Origin: Trematomus loennbergii
Lineage: Eukaryota; Chordata; Actinopteri; Perciformes; Nototheniidae
NCBI GenBank assembly: GCA_012861695.1
Contig: JAAOOA010000619.1
Span: forward strand, 152,501-216,500
Length of the DNA: 64,000 bases
Direction of reading: 5' to 3'
The position numbers were made by a program, and so were the translations under genes. Of this stretch, positions 32,483 to 43,223 are shown one piece after another. The stretch's first letter is position 1. Each line of letters starts with the position of its first letter. The notes beneath the pieces were generated by a model. That model did no database searches and had not been told where the DNA came from. It worked only from the letters and a program-made list of their open reading frames with translations.

Positions 32483-32531
32483 CCCTGTTTTAGAGTCACT
32501 ATGTGTCAGTCAGTGCTGGCTGTCATGGCTG
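32483..32531 (+). repeat. Partial duplicate of the zinc-finger exon start
   Basis: Repeats 32067-32115 (agagtcactatgtgtcagtc ...) and then diverges. It indicates a local duplication of the exon's 5' edge. Confidence 0.75.
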
Positions 32532-32789
32532 AGAGGGGAGCTCTTCCTCATCTCTGCCACAGCTGGGATCGAACCGCGGACCCACTTTCACATTTTTTAT
32601 TTATTTTTTCACTTTTTGGGCCCCCTTTCCTCTCCTTGCCCCCCTGCTTTCACAGAGAAGAATGGACAGTATCCTACTGTGAGTCAAATGTGCATTAATT
32701 GTTAGCAAATACGCGTGTAAAAACTGTTACAAACGCACTTTTATGTCCGACATTAGTCATAGGCCTACTTCTGAGCTAACCGTGCTGTG

Positions 32790-33250
32790 TGTACCAGCGA
32801 CGTGCAGTCAGGGGAGGCAGAGCCTCACCTGTCATACTTCAATGTAACGGAAAAACAACTAAAGAAAAACTAAATAGTAATAATAATAAAATGTCTCCAC
32901 TGATCTGTGTTGTAAGTGTGATTTATGTATGATTCCAATCGCTTTTTATAGCCCCCGCCTTGTCTCAGAGTTTGCATTAAGGCTCTTTGTTTACCAACAT
33001 TAGAGGCAATTACAGTGACAATTCTTAAGCAAACCTCGGCAGCCTTTGTGCTAATTACTGTGTAATTGATGGGGAAACGACAAGCAGTTTAGCCACAATG
33101 CACTACTGGGCCACTGCAAATTTTTCTGAATTTGGACCATGTCCTATTATCCGGTCCGTTATGAAGTAAGCAGATTAGTCAGGGAGGAAGTTATTAATTA
33201 AAGCAGTACTGGGAGAGAACAATGCTACAGCACATGTCTTTTCGACCCAG
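32790..33250. other. Unassigned region with possible DNA-element end
   Basis: cagcgacgtgcagtcagggg near 32799 resembles the terminus of a fish DNA transposon. I see no partner and no coding sequence. Confidence 0.3.
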
Positions 33251-33396
33251 GAATGAGTGCTCAAAACGTGGGTAAAAGTGTGTTAAAAAGTGGGGGAACA
33301 TGTTTCAAATGACAGCAGACTGCTGCTTGTTGGCAGGCTGACTCAGTTCACTTGTCTCACACACACCCAGGGGGGAAAAGATAACACTTGTACCCA

Positions 33397-33745
33397 GGAA
33401 TAAGTGTTTGAAAGGCGGGGAAAAGTTGTTTGAAATAGTATAATACCTCCAGGGCGCATAACTGCACTTTACAAGCCAGAAATAATGTTTAAATGGTCGG
33501 GGAAAGTATTTTTAAATGTCTGGAAGAGAGTTTTAGCCAGTCATTTTGCACGATATCATTTAACATTGACGCTCTCCTGAAAATGCACAGAATATGTGCA
33601 TTTTCAGGAGAGCGTCAATGTTAAACGATATCGTGCAAAATGACTGGCTAAAACCCAGGAGTAAGTGTTTGAAAGGCGGGGAAAAGTTGTTTAAAATAGT
33701 CTGATACCTCCAGGGCGCATCACCAAAAATGTACAAGCCAGGGAA
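33397..33745. repeat. Direct repeats flanking a long hairpin
   Basis: About 33397-33490 and 33657-33745 are direct copies (aaggcggggaaaagttgttt ... acctccagggcgcat) with a ~256-bp offset. The hairpin lies between them. Confidence 0.85.
33530..33654. repeat. Near-perfect hairpin, 60-bp arms
   Basis: 33530-33589 pairs with 33595-33654, with a 5-nt loop (gaata) and one visible mismatch in the gatatcatttaac segment. No coding sequence overlaps. Its origin is unclear: it may be the ends of a small element or a recent inverted duplication. Confidence 0.95.
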
Positions 33746-34230
33746 GGTGCCTGAATCCCGGATACTTTAGGTCTGTCACTTAGGGTGACCGCACCACTCC
33801 GACGCTCCCGAGAGCGGACGTCCATTATTTGTAAGGCACCTAATACGGATGAGGGAATGCTCTGGTTTTTGCCATTAGTTCTTCGTGAGATTGACACTGT
33901 TGGGCTCAGTACTAGTGAAACTACTCCCACAAGTATGAAGTACTTTTACTGTGACTTTTTATATCCTCTGTCAATGTCCCCTCCTGAACAAGAATGCATG
34001 TTTCTCTGCTATTTTGAATCAGCGTTAAAACACCTTTCTTCATGAGACTTATATTGTTGGACAGAGTATTTTAAGAGGATAGGTAGACATGATATCAGCA
34101 ATACTTCCAGTCAGTACTCCGGCAGCAGCATTTTACTCCTTGGAAAGTCTTTAGAGACTGGCCTTCAGCAAAGTGACAAACCCTTGTGACTCTTGTTGGC
34201 CTCTTATGACAATGCTGTCTTTTAAATATG

Positions 34231-35340
34231 GTTATTTCTCTGCTCCTAGTTCGTTCCTCTCAGATTCTTCCATCAGTCCCAGTCATTGCATGTCAGTCAA
34301 TAGAGATTGGAAAAATGTGTCCAATTCAACAAAATGTTTTTTTGTGAGTGAAGGCCAGAGCTAAATTATAGATTGTTTGATTGTGAGAGAAAAAAATTCC
34401 ACATCCTCCTATGAAACTTATTTTATTTCCCTTTCCATGTTGTACTTATACTTCCTTGTATTACAACATTTGCATGTTGAACTGCTGGATATCTTCCCCA
34501 GCCTCAAGGAAATACAATAAAATAAATGGATTCATAATGAAAAGAATATTGATAAAAATGTATAAATTAATAATGTTGTGTGCAAACATTTCAAATTTAA
34601 ATATAAAATGAAAAAGAAGTTTACTTTTGAAATTATTTCTCACAAAAACCTTTCTAAATTATAGTAAATTGTAAAAAAAGGTTTTAGTCAATATATGTTT
34701 TTCTGCCTAAAATAGTTAAATTGAACATTACGTAAACTATATCAAACACCACATGCATGGCAATTAACCAATTTTTGCCCGCTATTTAAATTGACTTTGG
34801 TTGAAGTTAACAATATTGATATATAGATATATAGATATATAACATATCATTGATGCAGTCTTTCTGAACACTTTTAAAATGAAATACTGCAAATGAAGAA
34901 TATTTATAATGTTCTGCACAGATAGTGCCTTAACTTGAATTTGAAAACACGTCTCAACTTTATTAATACAGCAGATGGAAAGATTTGTGGAAGGATAAAT
35001 TCTTCATGGGCTTCAATGGCTCTCTAGTAAAGGGTGTTTTATGGTTGCTTGTATAATCTTCAGATAGTGGTTTGTTTAAATAACTAGTGACATTTGAATA
35101 AATATTGCAAAAAAGGGCTCCAAAAAAGGCATATAACCTGGCCGGCTTAGCCAGTCTGTATTTCTTCAAGCACCACAAGATTCAGAGTTTATAAAGTACA
35201 ATTATTGGCCATTTATTGTGTCATTTCTCCAAACACATACAGTAAACATGCCTGTTTTGAAGCCTTAAAATGGTGCAGGAAAAGGACTTTACATTGTATT
35301 TACTTAAAGACAGGGCTTTACAGTTAAGAGAAGAGAAAAA
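34231..35340. other. AT-rich interior without recognised gene
   Basis: Low-complexity AT-rich sequence. The minus frame 35178-34963 has no motif I can name. No structural RNA was recognised. Confidence 0.4.
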
Positions 35341-35369
35341 AGGAAAGCAAATTGTTATAGCTTCTCGGT

Positions 35370-36533
35370 ACAGCTAGGTGCCTTCTCCTCTGCCAAAGCC
35401 CCTCTTACCTGTGGGGTTCCCCAAGGCTCGATTCTGGGCCCCATCCTTTTTCTACTGTACATACTGCCCCTAGGTTCAATTCTCACTAAACACAATATTC
35501 CCTTCCACTGCTACGCCGACGATGTACAGATATATCTGCCTCTCAAAGCAAATGTCAAACACTCACTACAGCAGTTGATGGACTGCTTAACAGAGATAAA
35601 ATCCTGGCTGAGCAAAAACGTTCTCAACCTCAACGAGAGCAAGACTGAGGTCATCTTTTTTGGACCGCAACCTCCAGCCTCTCCGGTTGATATTCTGGGC
35701 TCTCTAAAAAAAACATCCTCCCTCGGTCATGAACCTTGGAGTGACCTTCACTAGCACTTTTAAATTCGACAAGCAGGTCAGCACTGTAGTCAAATCCTGC
35801 TTTTTTAAAATAAGACTACTGGCCAAAACCAAGTCGTATTTATCTTTTAATGACTTAGAAAGGGTTATTAACGCCTTTGTTACCTCAAGACTGGACTATT
35901 GCAACGCACTGTATGTGGGTATGGACCAGGCCTCAATTAAACGCCTGCAGCTAGTCCAAAACGCAGCTGCACGTTTGCTGACTGGCCACAAAAAGCGTGA
36001 CCACATCACCCCAATTCTGGCCTCACTACACTGGCTTCCAGTTCGGTTCAGAATTGATTTTAAAATCCTTTTATTTGTTTTTAAAGCACTAAATGGGCTG
36101 GCTCCGGCCTATATAGCTGAACTCCTCCAGCGCTACACCCCAGCCAGAGCTTTAAGGTCTGCTGACCAGCTGCTGCTGGTAGTGCCCAAGACCAGGCTCA
36201 AAACCCGAGGGCACCGAGCCTTCGCAGCAGCTGGCCCTAGGCTCTGGAACACTTGCCCCTCCATGTGAGGTCGGCCCAGACCCTAGGGGTTTTTAAATCT
36301 ACACTAAAAACACACTTCTTCTCTCTGGCCTTCTAGTTAGAGCGGAGCACGACTCCTGACTTTTCCTTGTGTTTTATTTTTATTTTTTATATATATCTGT
36401 TGTAATTTATTGTCTTTTATTGTGATTGTAGTAATGTGTTTTTATTACATGTACAGCACTTTGGCTCGACCAAAAATCGCTTTTAAATGTGCTTTATAAA
36501 TAAAACTTGATTTGATTTGACTTGATTTGATAA
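35370..36533 (+). mobile_element. L2/CR1-group LINE 3' half
   Basis: Starts within RT at TCGVPQGSILGPILF and includes the catalytic YADD (about 35512-35523). A frame change occurs at about 35725, followed by a 179-codon frame with RLDYCNALYVG, NAAARLLTGHKKRDHI and HWLPVRFRIDFKILLFVFKA, the conserved C-terminal region of this group. A stop at 36268 cuts it early, and the sequence continues with GVFKS. The tail consists of ttgattt-type repeats ending near 36533. Confidence 0.85.
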
Positions 36534-37440
36534 TGGGTGATGTAACATTAATGACAGACATAATATGAGGTCCTTGGCACTCAGACTCTAGAGGGGTCAT
36601 TTTGTGATCATGGGGCATCACCCTTACAGTATCAGGACAATATCATATGGAGTCAGACACTGGAAGTGTGCTGGAGGCTGATGCGTTGACTGCAGGGGAC
36701 TGATGGAAGGATGAGGCTGATGAGACTGAAGAGTCTGTGAGGAACGAACTAGCAGCTGAGAAATAATCATATATTAAAAGACAGCAGCATCATAAGAGGC
36801 CAACCAGAGTGACAGAGTGTGTCAGTGTGCTGAAGGATAGACCAGCTATCCAGGCCAGTCTCTAAAGACTTTCCAAGGTGTATAATGCTGCTGCCGGAGT
36901 ACTGACTGGAAGTATTGCTGATATCATGTCCACCATATCCTCTTAAAATACTCTGTCCAACAATATAAGTCTCAGGAAGAAAGGTTTTTTAACGCTTATT
37001 AAAAAAATAGCAGAGAAACATGCATTCTTGTTCTCAGGAGGGGACATTGACAGAGGAGTAGGCTACTGGAAAAGTACACAGTAAGTACTTCAATGTATTG
37101 TTAGTAGTAGGCTAACTAATACAAAGTCAAACAGTATCAATTTCATTAAGAAATAATGGTAACATTTTATTTGTATCATTCCTCAAAGATAGCAGAAAAC
37201 ATGCAATATGTACTATGGAGGGGACTCTGGCAGAGGATTATCCGCAAAGTACACAGTAAAAGTGATCATTTTATTTCTGGTAGCAGTCAAACTAGTACCG
37301 AGTCCAAGAGTGTCAGTTTTATTAAGAACTTATGATAACAAATATTTGTATCGATCATCAAATATAGCAGGACAAAAAATGAAGAGCAGCTGAATTGAAA
37401 AAAGAGAGAGGCGGCTGAGTGACCGCAGTGCAGAATCGCT

Positions 37441-38522
37441 GTATAGTTTACATCTCCTAACAATGTTGTCCATTTTAGACATAGACTTATTATATTTACA
37501 GCCCTTAATAACATTCATTTTCTGGGCTCAATGTGTGTCTTGGCCGTTTTCGTTGTGATCGCTAAATTCACCTCGTTTCCCCTTGTTTATAATATTATCA
37601 CCGTTCCAAGCACACGAGTGCTTTTGTTTTGAAATCACTTCCGTGAGTTTCGCCCCGCCCCTCGCTACAATGACCATTAGACCATTTAGTAAGGGAAAAA
37701 GCAAAAAGCAAAAACGTCTCTCAGACGCTCTTCCGTTTACTTGTTTAATAAAGAAAAACAATTGGACGGTAGATACACGGATTGTTACCTCCACAAAGGA
37801 GGTGATGTTTACAGGTTGGTTTGTCTGAATGTTAGCTCCATTGAGGAAAAAAGTACTCATCCAATTTTCAAATTGTAAAAGGGCGTAGCACGGGAAGAAG
37901 CATTTACATTTGGTTTGAATATACACATTATTTTCCACTTTTGTTTACATTGTAAGAAAGGGCTTTCATTATTCTCTCTACTAAATCCATCACATCGATA
38001 GTTCAACCTACAAAAGGTCCACAGATGGTTGGCTGGCTGATTTCTTTTTTAGTTTACTATGTGCTGCTTGGATTAGTTTTCATTAGTATTGTTTATTTTC
38101 AATAGCACACAAAAAGAACATTCAGAAACGACAATACAAATAATACCAGAATATGAACAGAGTCATGTCAGAAAGTGCAGACACACTGTAAAAGATGCAG
38201 CTCCAAAAACAAGTCATATATAATAAAAACAAGGTGTTTCTCTTTTAATAAGTGAACAAACCTGCCAATAGAACAAGAACAAATGGCTTGGTGAGATTTC
38301 TTGAAGTAAAGATGGGATAATTAGATAAATGACATCTTGTGTTTAGCTGGGGAAACTTATTTTGAACTATATTTGACCAGAATCAGGGAATCTGTAACAA
38401 AGAAAGCCAGAAATGCTTAGATTCTGTTTCCTGATGTTAGCTGGAGATGTTCCTCTAAAATAAGATGTTTTTAAGAGACTTGACTTAAAAGATGCTTAAG
38501 ATGCCTTGTCTAAAAACAAGAC
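37441..38522. other. Unassigned repeats
   Basis: 37785-37860 contains an acctccacaaaggaggt motif seen in fish dispersed repeats. About 38240-38520 resembles a small nonautonomous element, cut at its right side by the TTAA MITE. No gene is seen. Confidence 0.35.
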
Positions 38523-38526
38523 TTAA

Positions 38527-38905
38527 AGGTAGGGTAGGTAAGTTTGAGAAACCGGCTCGAGATCGCTAGAATTTGAAAATACACAACCGGAGAAAATCTG
38601 CCACTTCCTTACAGAGCCCCTCCTCCAACACACACGAACGCGCACATGACCAATGAGGGCACGAGATAAGTTTGTGCACAGATGGAAGGCTGACAGGCAG
38701 GTAGGCCATCCAGTTATTTTAGCCGGGCCGGATAAAATGATTGGTCGTGCTTTTTACAGTACTACGGCTTCCACAGATGACATTTGTTATGGATTTTTAG
38801 TCAAAGCACTTAAGATATTCATTGCTATCGGGATGTTAAGAGCATTCCATGGAATATAACAAAAGTGTATCTCGAGCCGGTTTCTCAAACTTACCTACCC
38901 AACCT
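38527..38905. mobile_element. TTAA-type MITE, copy 2
   Basis: 379 bp, closely similar along its whole length to 31385-31765 and in the same orientation. TTAA flanks it at 38523-38526 and 38906-38909. Confidence 0.9.
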
Positions 38906-39120
38906 TTAAGTTATTAAGTCTTATATCAAGTGTAACGACATATTCTGATAGAAATTAGACAACTATACATGGCAAGATTGTACATGTTAGCAGTGCACAC
39001 TTTAACTCAGGCGTTCAGAGAGAGACGTGATAACATGTACGATGAGATGCATCTTGATCTGATTCTGAATGACTTGTTTTGATGCAGATTGTCCCCCGGT
39101 CCTGTCTCTGACCCGGCACC

Positions 39121-39169
39121 ATGAGTCCTGAGCTGCTGCTCCTCCTGCTGGTGGCTGCAGGGAGCGCAG
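39121..39169 (+). CDS. Signal-peptide exon of a secreted or membrane protein
   Basis: The exon runs 39088-39169, with an acceptor (gttttgatgcag) and donor GCAG|GTAAAC. The ATG at 39121 is in good context (ggcaccATGa). It encodes MSPELLLLLLVAAGSA plus one base: a short N-terminus, a leucine-rich core and small residues for cleavage. A phase-1 intron right after the signal peptide is common in immunoglobulin-superfamily and other receptor genes, but nothing else identifies the gene. No later exon was found to 64 kb, so the next exons would lie past the satellite, or the gene is broken. Confidence 0.6.
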
Positions 39170-39302
39170 GTAAACACAGGGACTCAGTGCATTCACTCAA
39201 TGCTATACTTCACTGCTAAACTACTCAAAAGTAGAACAAATAACCTGCAGACATCAACTAGTAATTAACATGCATATTAGCAGTATATTGGCTCTTTATT
39301 AG

Positions 39303-39535
39303 CCCTTAGATGCACGAGAGACTGGACCCTACACTCTTCCATAAGTGGGTCAAAAAGGACCCGTATTAGAATAATATGTGTTTTTATGTCATTTTGGTTA
39401 AGAAAAATCACTTGTATAATATTTAGTATTATATTTTGGTTCACACTAGAAGTATTTTATATTTAATTTTTCACTATTTATAATTTTAGACATATTTTTT
39501 ACATATTGATGCAAAGATCTCCGCTATTCTGAGAC
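39303..39535. mobile_element. Left part of a MITE-like element split by nested LINEs
   Basis: Starts cccttagatgca, and has cataagtgggtcaaaaagga within 30 bp. The reverse complement (gacccacttatgcatctaag) ends the block at 49500. The AT-rich middle is shared in character with 49300-49470. Confidence 0.6.
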
Positions 39536-39577
39536 CCTCACAGTATTCTAGTCCCTTTTCAAAACTCATCTCTTCTC
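39536..39577 (+). mobile_element. LINE fragment A, left piece
   Basis: A short piece reading like the C-terminal LSxFSKLISS-type end of an L2-like ORF. It is interrupted by LINE B and appears to resume at about 48955, ending in a (TTA)n tail at 49133. Confidence 0.4.
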
Positions 39578-39752
39578 CTCTTTCATTTCATTTCATTTCA
39601 AACCTTTATTTATCCAGGTGTATCCCATTGAGATCATTGCTCTTTTTCAAGGGAGACCTGCTCAAGTAGGTTCCACATGAAACATTAAAACATAAACAGA
39701 ACAACAAAAAGGACATCATACAGCATCATTACAGGGATTACAGTTTACATAA

Positions 39753-40223
39753 CTATCCACATGAACAGGTACCAACAGCTTCCGATTGAGTAGCATCCAA
39801 CCGAGCTTTAAAAACATTTAGTGGCACCAGATTGCTCAGTTTCCATTTCAATTGCAGACTATTCCAGGACAGAGGAGCTGCGCATCTAAATGCTATCTTC
39901 CCTAAGACAGTCCTAGCAGTTGGCACATTTAATAAAACCACAGCATTCGATCTCAGGCAGTAGCCACTTACAATTCGCCGTGAGATCAGGGAGCAGATGT
40001 AGGATGGAAGTTTCCCTAACATGGCTTTATATATAAAAATGTACCAGTGACTGAGCCTCCGTACAGTTAGTGAAGGCAGACCAGCCCTTGCATACAGGGT
40101 ACAGTGATGGGTTAATGCTTTACAGTTTGTCACAAATCTCAGTGCACTGTGATACGCAGCATCTAACTTGACCAGGCAATTGGCAGGTGCATTCATATAA
40201 ATCAGATCACCATAGTCCAGCAC
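39753..40223 (-). pseudogene. LINE B ORF2 C-terminal region
   Basis: The 156-codon frame gives LDYGDLIYMNAPANCLVKLD, ALRFVTNCKALTHHCTLYAR and AGLPSLTVRRLSHWYIFIYK, conserved downstream of RT in this LINE group. It follows RT in order, but a stop near 40224 separates it from the preceding piece. A short tail follows. Confidence 0.8.
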
Positions 40224-40429
40224 AGGTCAAAAGGTCACAGAGACTAGCCTTTTCCTGGCCTCGAGCGAGAAACAGGACTTGTTCCTGTAGAAGAAACCTA
40301 GCCTAACCCTCAGTTTGTTAAGCAGGTTATTGACATGACGTTTAAAAGTGAGACAATCATCAAGCCAGATACCAAGGTATTTGTAACAGGCAACCACTTC
40401 AAGTTTTATTCCTTGCGTAGTTACAATAT

Positions 40430-40888
40430 CTAAAACAGGCTCTGGTGTCTTTTTGGCTTTGAAAAGAGCATTACCTTGGTTTTATCAACATTTAAAAGAA
40501 GCTTAAGTTCAGAGAGCTGAGTCTGAATAATGTTAAAAACAGCTTGCAATTCAACAACAGCCTCCTTAATGGAGGGACCTGCACAGTACATCACGGAATC
40601 GTCCGCATAAAAATGTAAGGTTGCTCCATCGACATTTTCACCTAAACTATTAATATAGATAGAGAATAATAGCGGACCTAAAACTGAACCTTGAGGAACA
40701 CCATTAGTGATGTTTAACCACTCAGAAGACAGCCCATCAAAATGAACACATTGGGACCTTTCAGAGAGGTAGTTCACAAACCACCCCACTGCATGGCTGG
40801 ATATGCCAATACTGAGTAGCCTCTGCTTTAAGATGCGATGATCGACGGTATCAAACGCTTTGGACAGATCAATAATAAAGCTGCACAA
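40430..40888 (-). pseudogene. LINE B reverse transcriptase core
   Basis: Reads FIIDLSKAFDTVDHRIL (first catalytic Asp), then NGVPQGSVLGPLLFSIYINS, then FYADDSVMY with the YADD at 40598-40609. The ORF starts at an internal Met because a frame break precedes it. It ends with a shift at about 40430. Confidence 0.85.
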
Positions 40889-41044
40889 CTCTGCTTATTA
40901 TCTAAAATACTCGCCACATCATTCACCACTTTCATTGTGGCAGTGATGGTGCTATGTTGCTTTCTGAAGCCTGACTGATGTTTAGACAGGATGTCATTTG
41001 TACATAAAACACCTTTACCTGCTCACTCACTAGGCGTTCAAGAA

Positions 41045-41050
41045 CCTTCG
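41045..41050. other. Left 6-bp target-site duplication of LINE C
   Basis: ccttcg here and at 42934-42939. Removing the insert rejoins LINE B reverse transcriptase sequence. Confidence 0.7.
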
Positions 41051-42933
41051 ATGATTTTGCCTCCTTCTTCACTGACAAAATTCAGAAAATTAGACAAGCA
41101 GTCAGTGCCTCTACATCAGGTACAGCAAATGTTTTGTCCCTATGTCCACCTAATATCAATTCAAACACCATGACACAATTCATCAGATTAATGGTAAAAA
41201 CTTAGAGGACATTATTCAACTTCTGAAATCCTCCTCCTGCTGCCTTGATATTATTCCAACAGGATTTTTCAAAGATGTTTTTCCTTGCATGGCCTCAGAT
41301 CTACTTCATATAGTAAACACATCTCTTCACTCAGGTATTTTTCCAGAGGCCCTGAAAACTGCAGTCATTAAACCGCTCTTAAAAAAGAATAATCTAGATG
41401 CCTCAGTAATGAACAATTATAGGCCAATATCAAACCTGCCATTTCTAGGTAAAATCATTGAAAAAGTTGTATTTCAACAGTTGAGTAACTTCTTGCATTT
41501 AAATAACTGTTTGGATGTGTTCCAGTCAGGATTTCGTCCAAACCACAGCACTGAGACTGCTCTTGTAAAGGTCTTCAATGACATCCACTTAAACACAGAC
41601 AGTGGCAGAACTTCAGTGTTAGTATTATTAGATCTCAGTGCTGCGTTTGACACTGTTGACCACAACATATTACTAGACCGACTAGAAAACTGGGTGGGAC
41701 TTTCGGCAACAGTTCTAAATTGGTTTGAGTCCTACTTAAAGGACAGAAAAAACTTTGTTTCTATAGGTAAATACACATCTGAGTTGACAAATATGACATG
41801 TGGGGTACCTCAAGGCTCCATCTTGGGGCCTCTTCTCTTTAACATCTACATGCTACCACTGGCTCAGATAATGAAAAACAACAAAATAAGTTACCATAGC
41901 TATGCGGATGACACACAAATTTACGTAACAATTTCACCAGGAGATTATGCTCCAATTCAAACACTGAGTAAGTGCATTGAACAAATCAATGACTGGATGT
42001 GTCAGAACTTTCTCCAATTAAACAAAGATAAAACTGAGGTAATGGTTTTTGGAGCCAAGGCAGAACGTATAAAAGTTAGCGCTGAGCTTCAGTCTGCAAT
42101 GTTCAAAACAACAGATAAAGCCAGAAATCTAGGTGTAGTCATGGACTCTGACCTGAGTTTCAACAGTCACATTAAAACAGTTACTAAATCAGCCTACTAT
42201 CACCTAAAGAACATATCTAGGATTAAAGGACTAATGTCACAGCAGGATTTGGAAAAACTTGTCCATGCTTTTATCTTCAGTAGACTCGACTACTGCAATG
42301 GTGTCTTTACAGGCCTCACTAAAAAATCTATTAGAAAGCTGCAGCTAATTCAGAACGCCGCTGCTCGAGTCCTCACTAACACTAAGAAAGTGGATCACAT
42401 CACTCCTGTTCTGAAGTCCTTACACTGGCTTCCTGTGTGTCAAAGAATAGATTTCAAAATATTGTTGCTGGTTTATAAAGCTTTGAATGGTTTAGGCCCA
42501 AAATACATGTCTGACCTACTGCTAAATTATGAACCATCCAGAACTCTCAGGTCTTCAGGGACTGGTCAGCTTTCTGTCCCCAGAGTCAGAACTAAACATG
42601 GAGAAGCAGCGTTCAGTTATTATGCTCCAAATATCTGGAACAAACTCCCAGAAACCTGCAGGTCCGCTGCAACTCTTACTACTTTTAAATCCAGGCTGAA
42701 GACTTTTCTTTTTGCCGCTGCTTTTAATTGAACTATTCACATCTTAAACTGCACTGTAACTTTTAACTTTTATCCATGTATTTTTTTTTCTTTTAATGTT
42801 TATTTTATTATCTTTTCTTTTTAATGACTGATTTTAAATGCCATTTTTAAAATGTCTTCCATTTTTGTAAAGCACTTTGAATTACCTTGTGTTGAAAGGT
42901 GCTATATAAATAAACTTGCCTTGCCTTGCCTTG
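41051..42933 (+). mobile_element. LINE C, 5'-truncated L2-group LINE
   Basis: An 1883-bp insertion into LINE B, in opposite orientation, with a 6-bp target duplication and a (CCTTG)n tail at 42915-42933. The last ~1.4 kb keeps one open frame of 480 codons, so it is the youngest LINE in the window. The endonuclease and 5' end are missing. Confidence 0.9.
41289..42731 (+). CDS. LINE C reverse transcriptase, open but truncated
   Basis: 480 codons from an internal ATG to the TGA at 42729-42731. In order: PEALKTAVIKPLLKKNN and NNYRPISNLPFLGKIIEKV (fingers), VLVLLDLSAAFDTVDHNIL with catalytic Asp near residue 120, TCGVPQGSILGPLLFNIYML, YHSYADDTQIY (YADD at 41901-41912), then the thumb and the RLDYCNGVFTGL, NAAARVLTNTKKVDHI and HWLPVCQRIDFKILLLVYKA blocks. 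Upstream coding continues in another frame to about 41051, so the ATG is not the native start. RT would copy LINE RNA at target DNA; without endonuclease this copy cannot do it alone. Confidence 0.9.
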   Translation: MASDLLHIVNTSLHSGIFPEALKTAVIKPLLKKNNLDASVMNNYRPISNLPFLGKIIEKVVFQQLSNFLHLNNCLDVFQSGFRPNHSTETALVKVFNDIHLNTDSGRTSVLVLLDLSAAFDTVDHNILLDRLENWVGLSATVLNWFESYLKDRKNFVSIGKYTSELTNMTCGVPQGSILGPLLFNIYMLPLAQIMKNNKISYHSYADDTQIYVTISPGDYAPIQTLSKCIEQINDWMCQNFLQLNKDKTEVMVFGAKAERIKVSAELQSAMFKTTDKARNLGVVMDSDLSFNSHIKTVTKSAYYHLKNISRIKGLMSQQDLEKLVHAFIFSRLDYCNGVFTGLTKKSIRKLQLIQNAAARVLTNTKKVDHITPVLKSLHWLPVCQRIDFKILLLVYKALNGLGPKYMSDLLLNYEPSRTLRSSGTGQLSVPRVRTKHGEAAFSYYAPNIWNKLPETCRSAATLTTFKSRLKTFLFAAAFN

Positions 42934-42939
42934 CCTTCG

Positions 42940-43223
42940 CAAGAACTGATAATTTAGAGATGGGCCTATAATTGTTTAATAAGGTGGCCTCCCCACCTTT
43001 TAGTAGAGGCAGGACATATGCTGACTTCCATATTTTTGGAATTGTGTTTGTGCTGAGGGAGAGGTTAAAAAGAGAAGTGAGAGGTGGAGCAATAAAATCT
43101 GCAGCTATCTTTAAAAAGAAAGGTTCTACGTTGTCCGGGCCGGCCGGTTTCTTAGGATCTAACTTGGTTAAAGCTTCACGAACAACATCAACAGTAAAAG
43201 GAGTAAAACTAAAAGGGTTTTCC
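42940..43223 (-). pseudogene. LINE B start of reverse transcriptase
   Basis: Reads FTVDVVREALTKLDPKKPAG and then a PDNVEPFFLKIA block and LLNNYRPISKLSVLAK, the fingers region. It is cut on its left side by LINE C and on its right side by the hAT element. Frame joins on both sides agree with one original LINE. Confidence 0.8.
43216..43223. other. Left 8-bp target-site duplication of hAT
   Basis: ggttttcc here and ggttttca at 47046-47053, 7 of 8 identical, directly outside the CAG...CTG ends. Confidence 0.75.

Larger units (their letters stand above)
33870..37440. mobile_element. Foldback element with ~180-bp subrepeats, copy 2
   Basis: 33870-34230 is inverted at about 36775-37150. Matches include agtactccggcagcagcatt on the left and its complement on the right. 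Further subrepeats continue to about 37320, and the end resembles copy 1 (gaggcggctgagtgaccgca). Unlike copy 1, the centre is long and holds a LINE fragment. Confidence 0.75.

Noticed and set aside
34963..35178. 71-codon minus frame containing KKYRLAKPARLYAFFGALFC
   Set aside because: It has some protein-like look, but no splice sites, partner exon or known domain were found.
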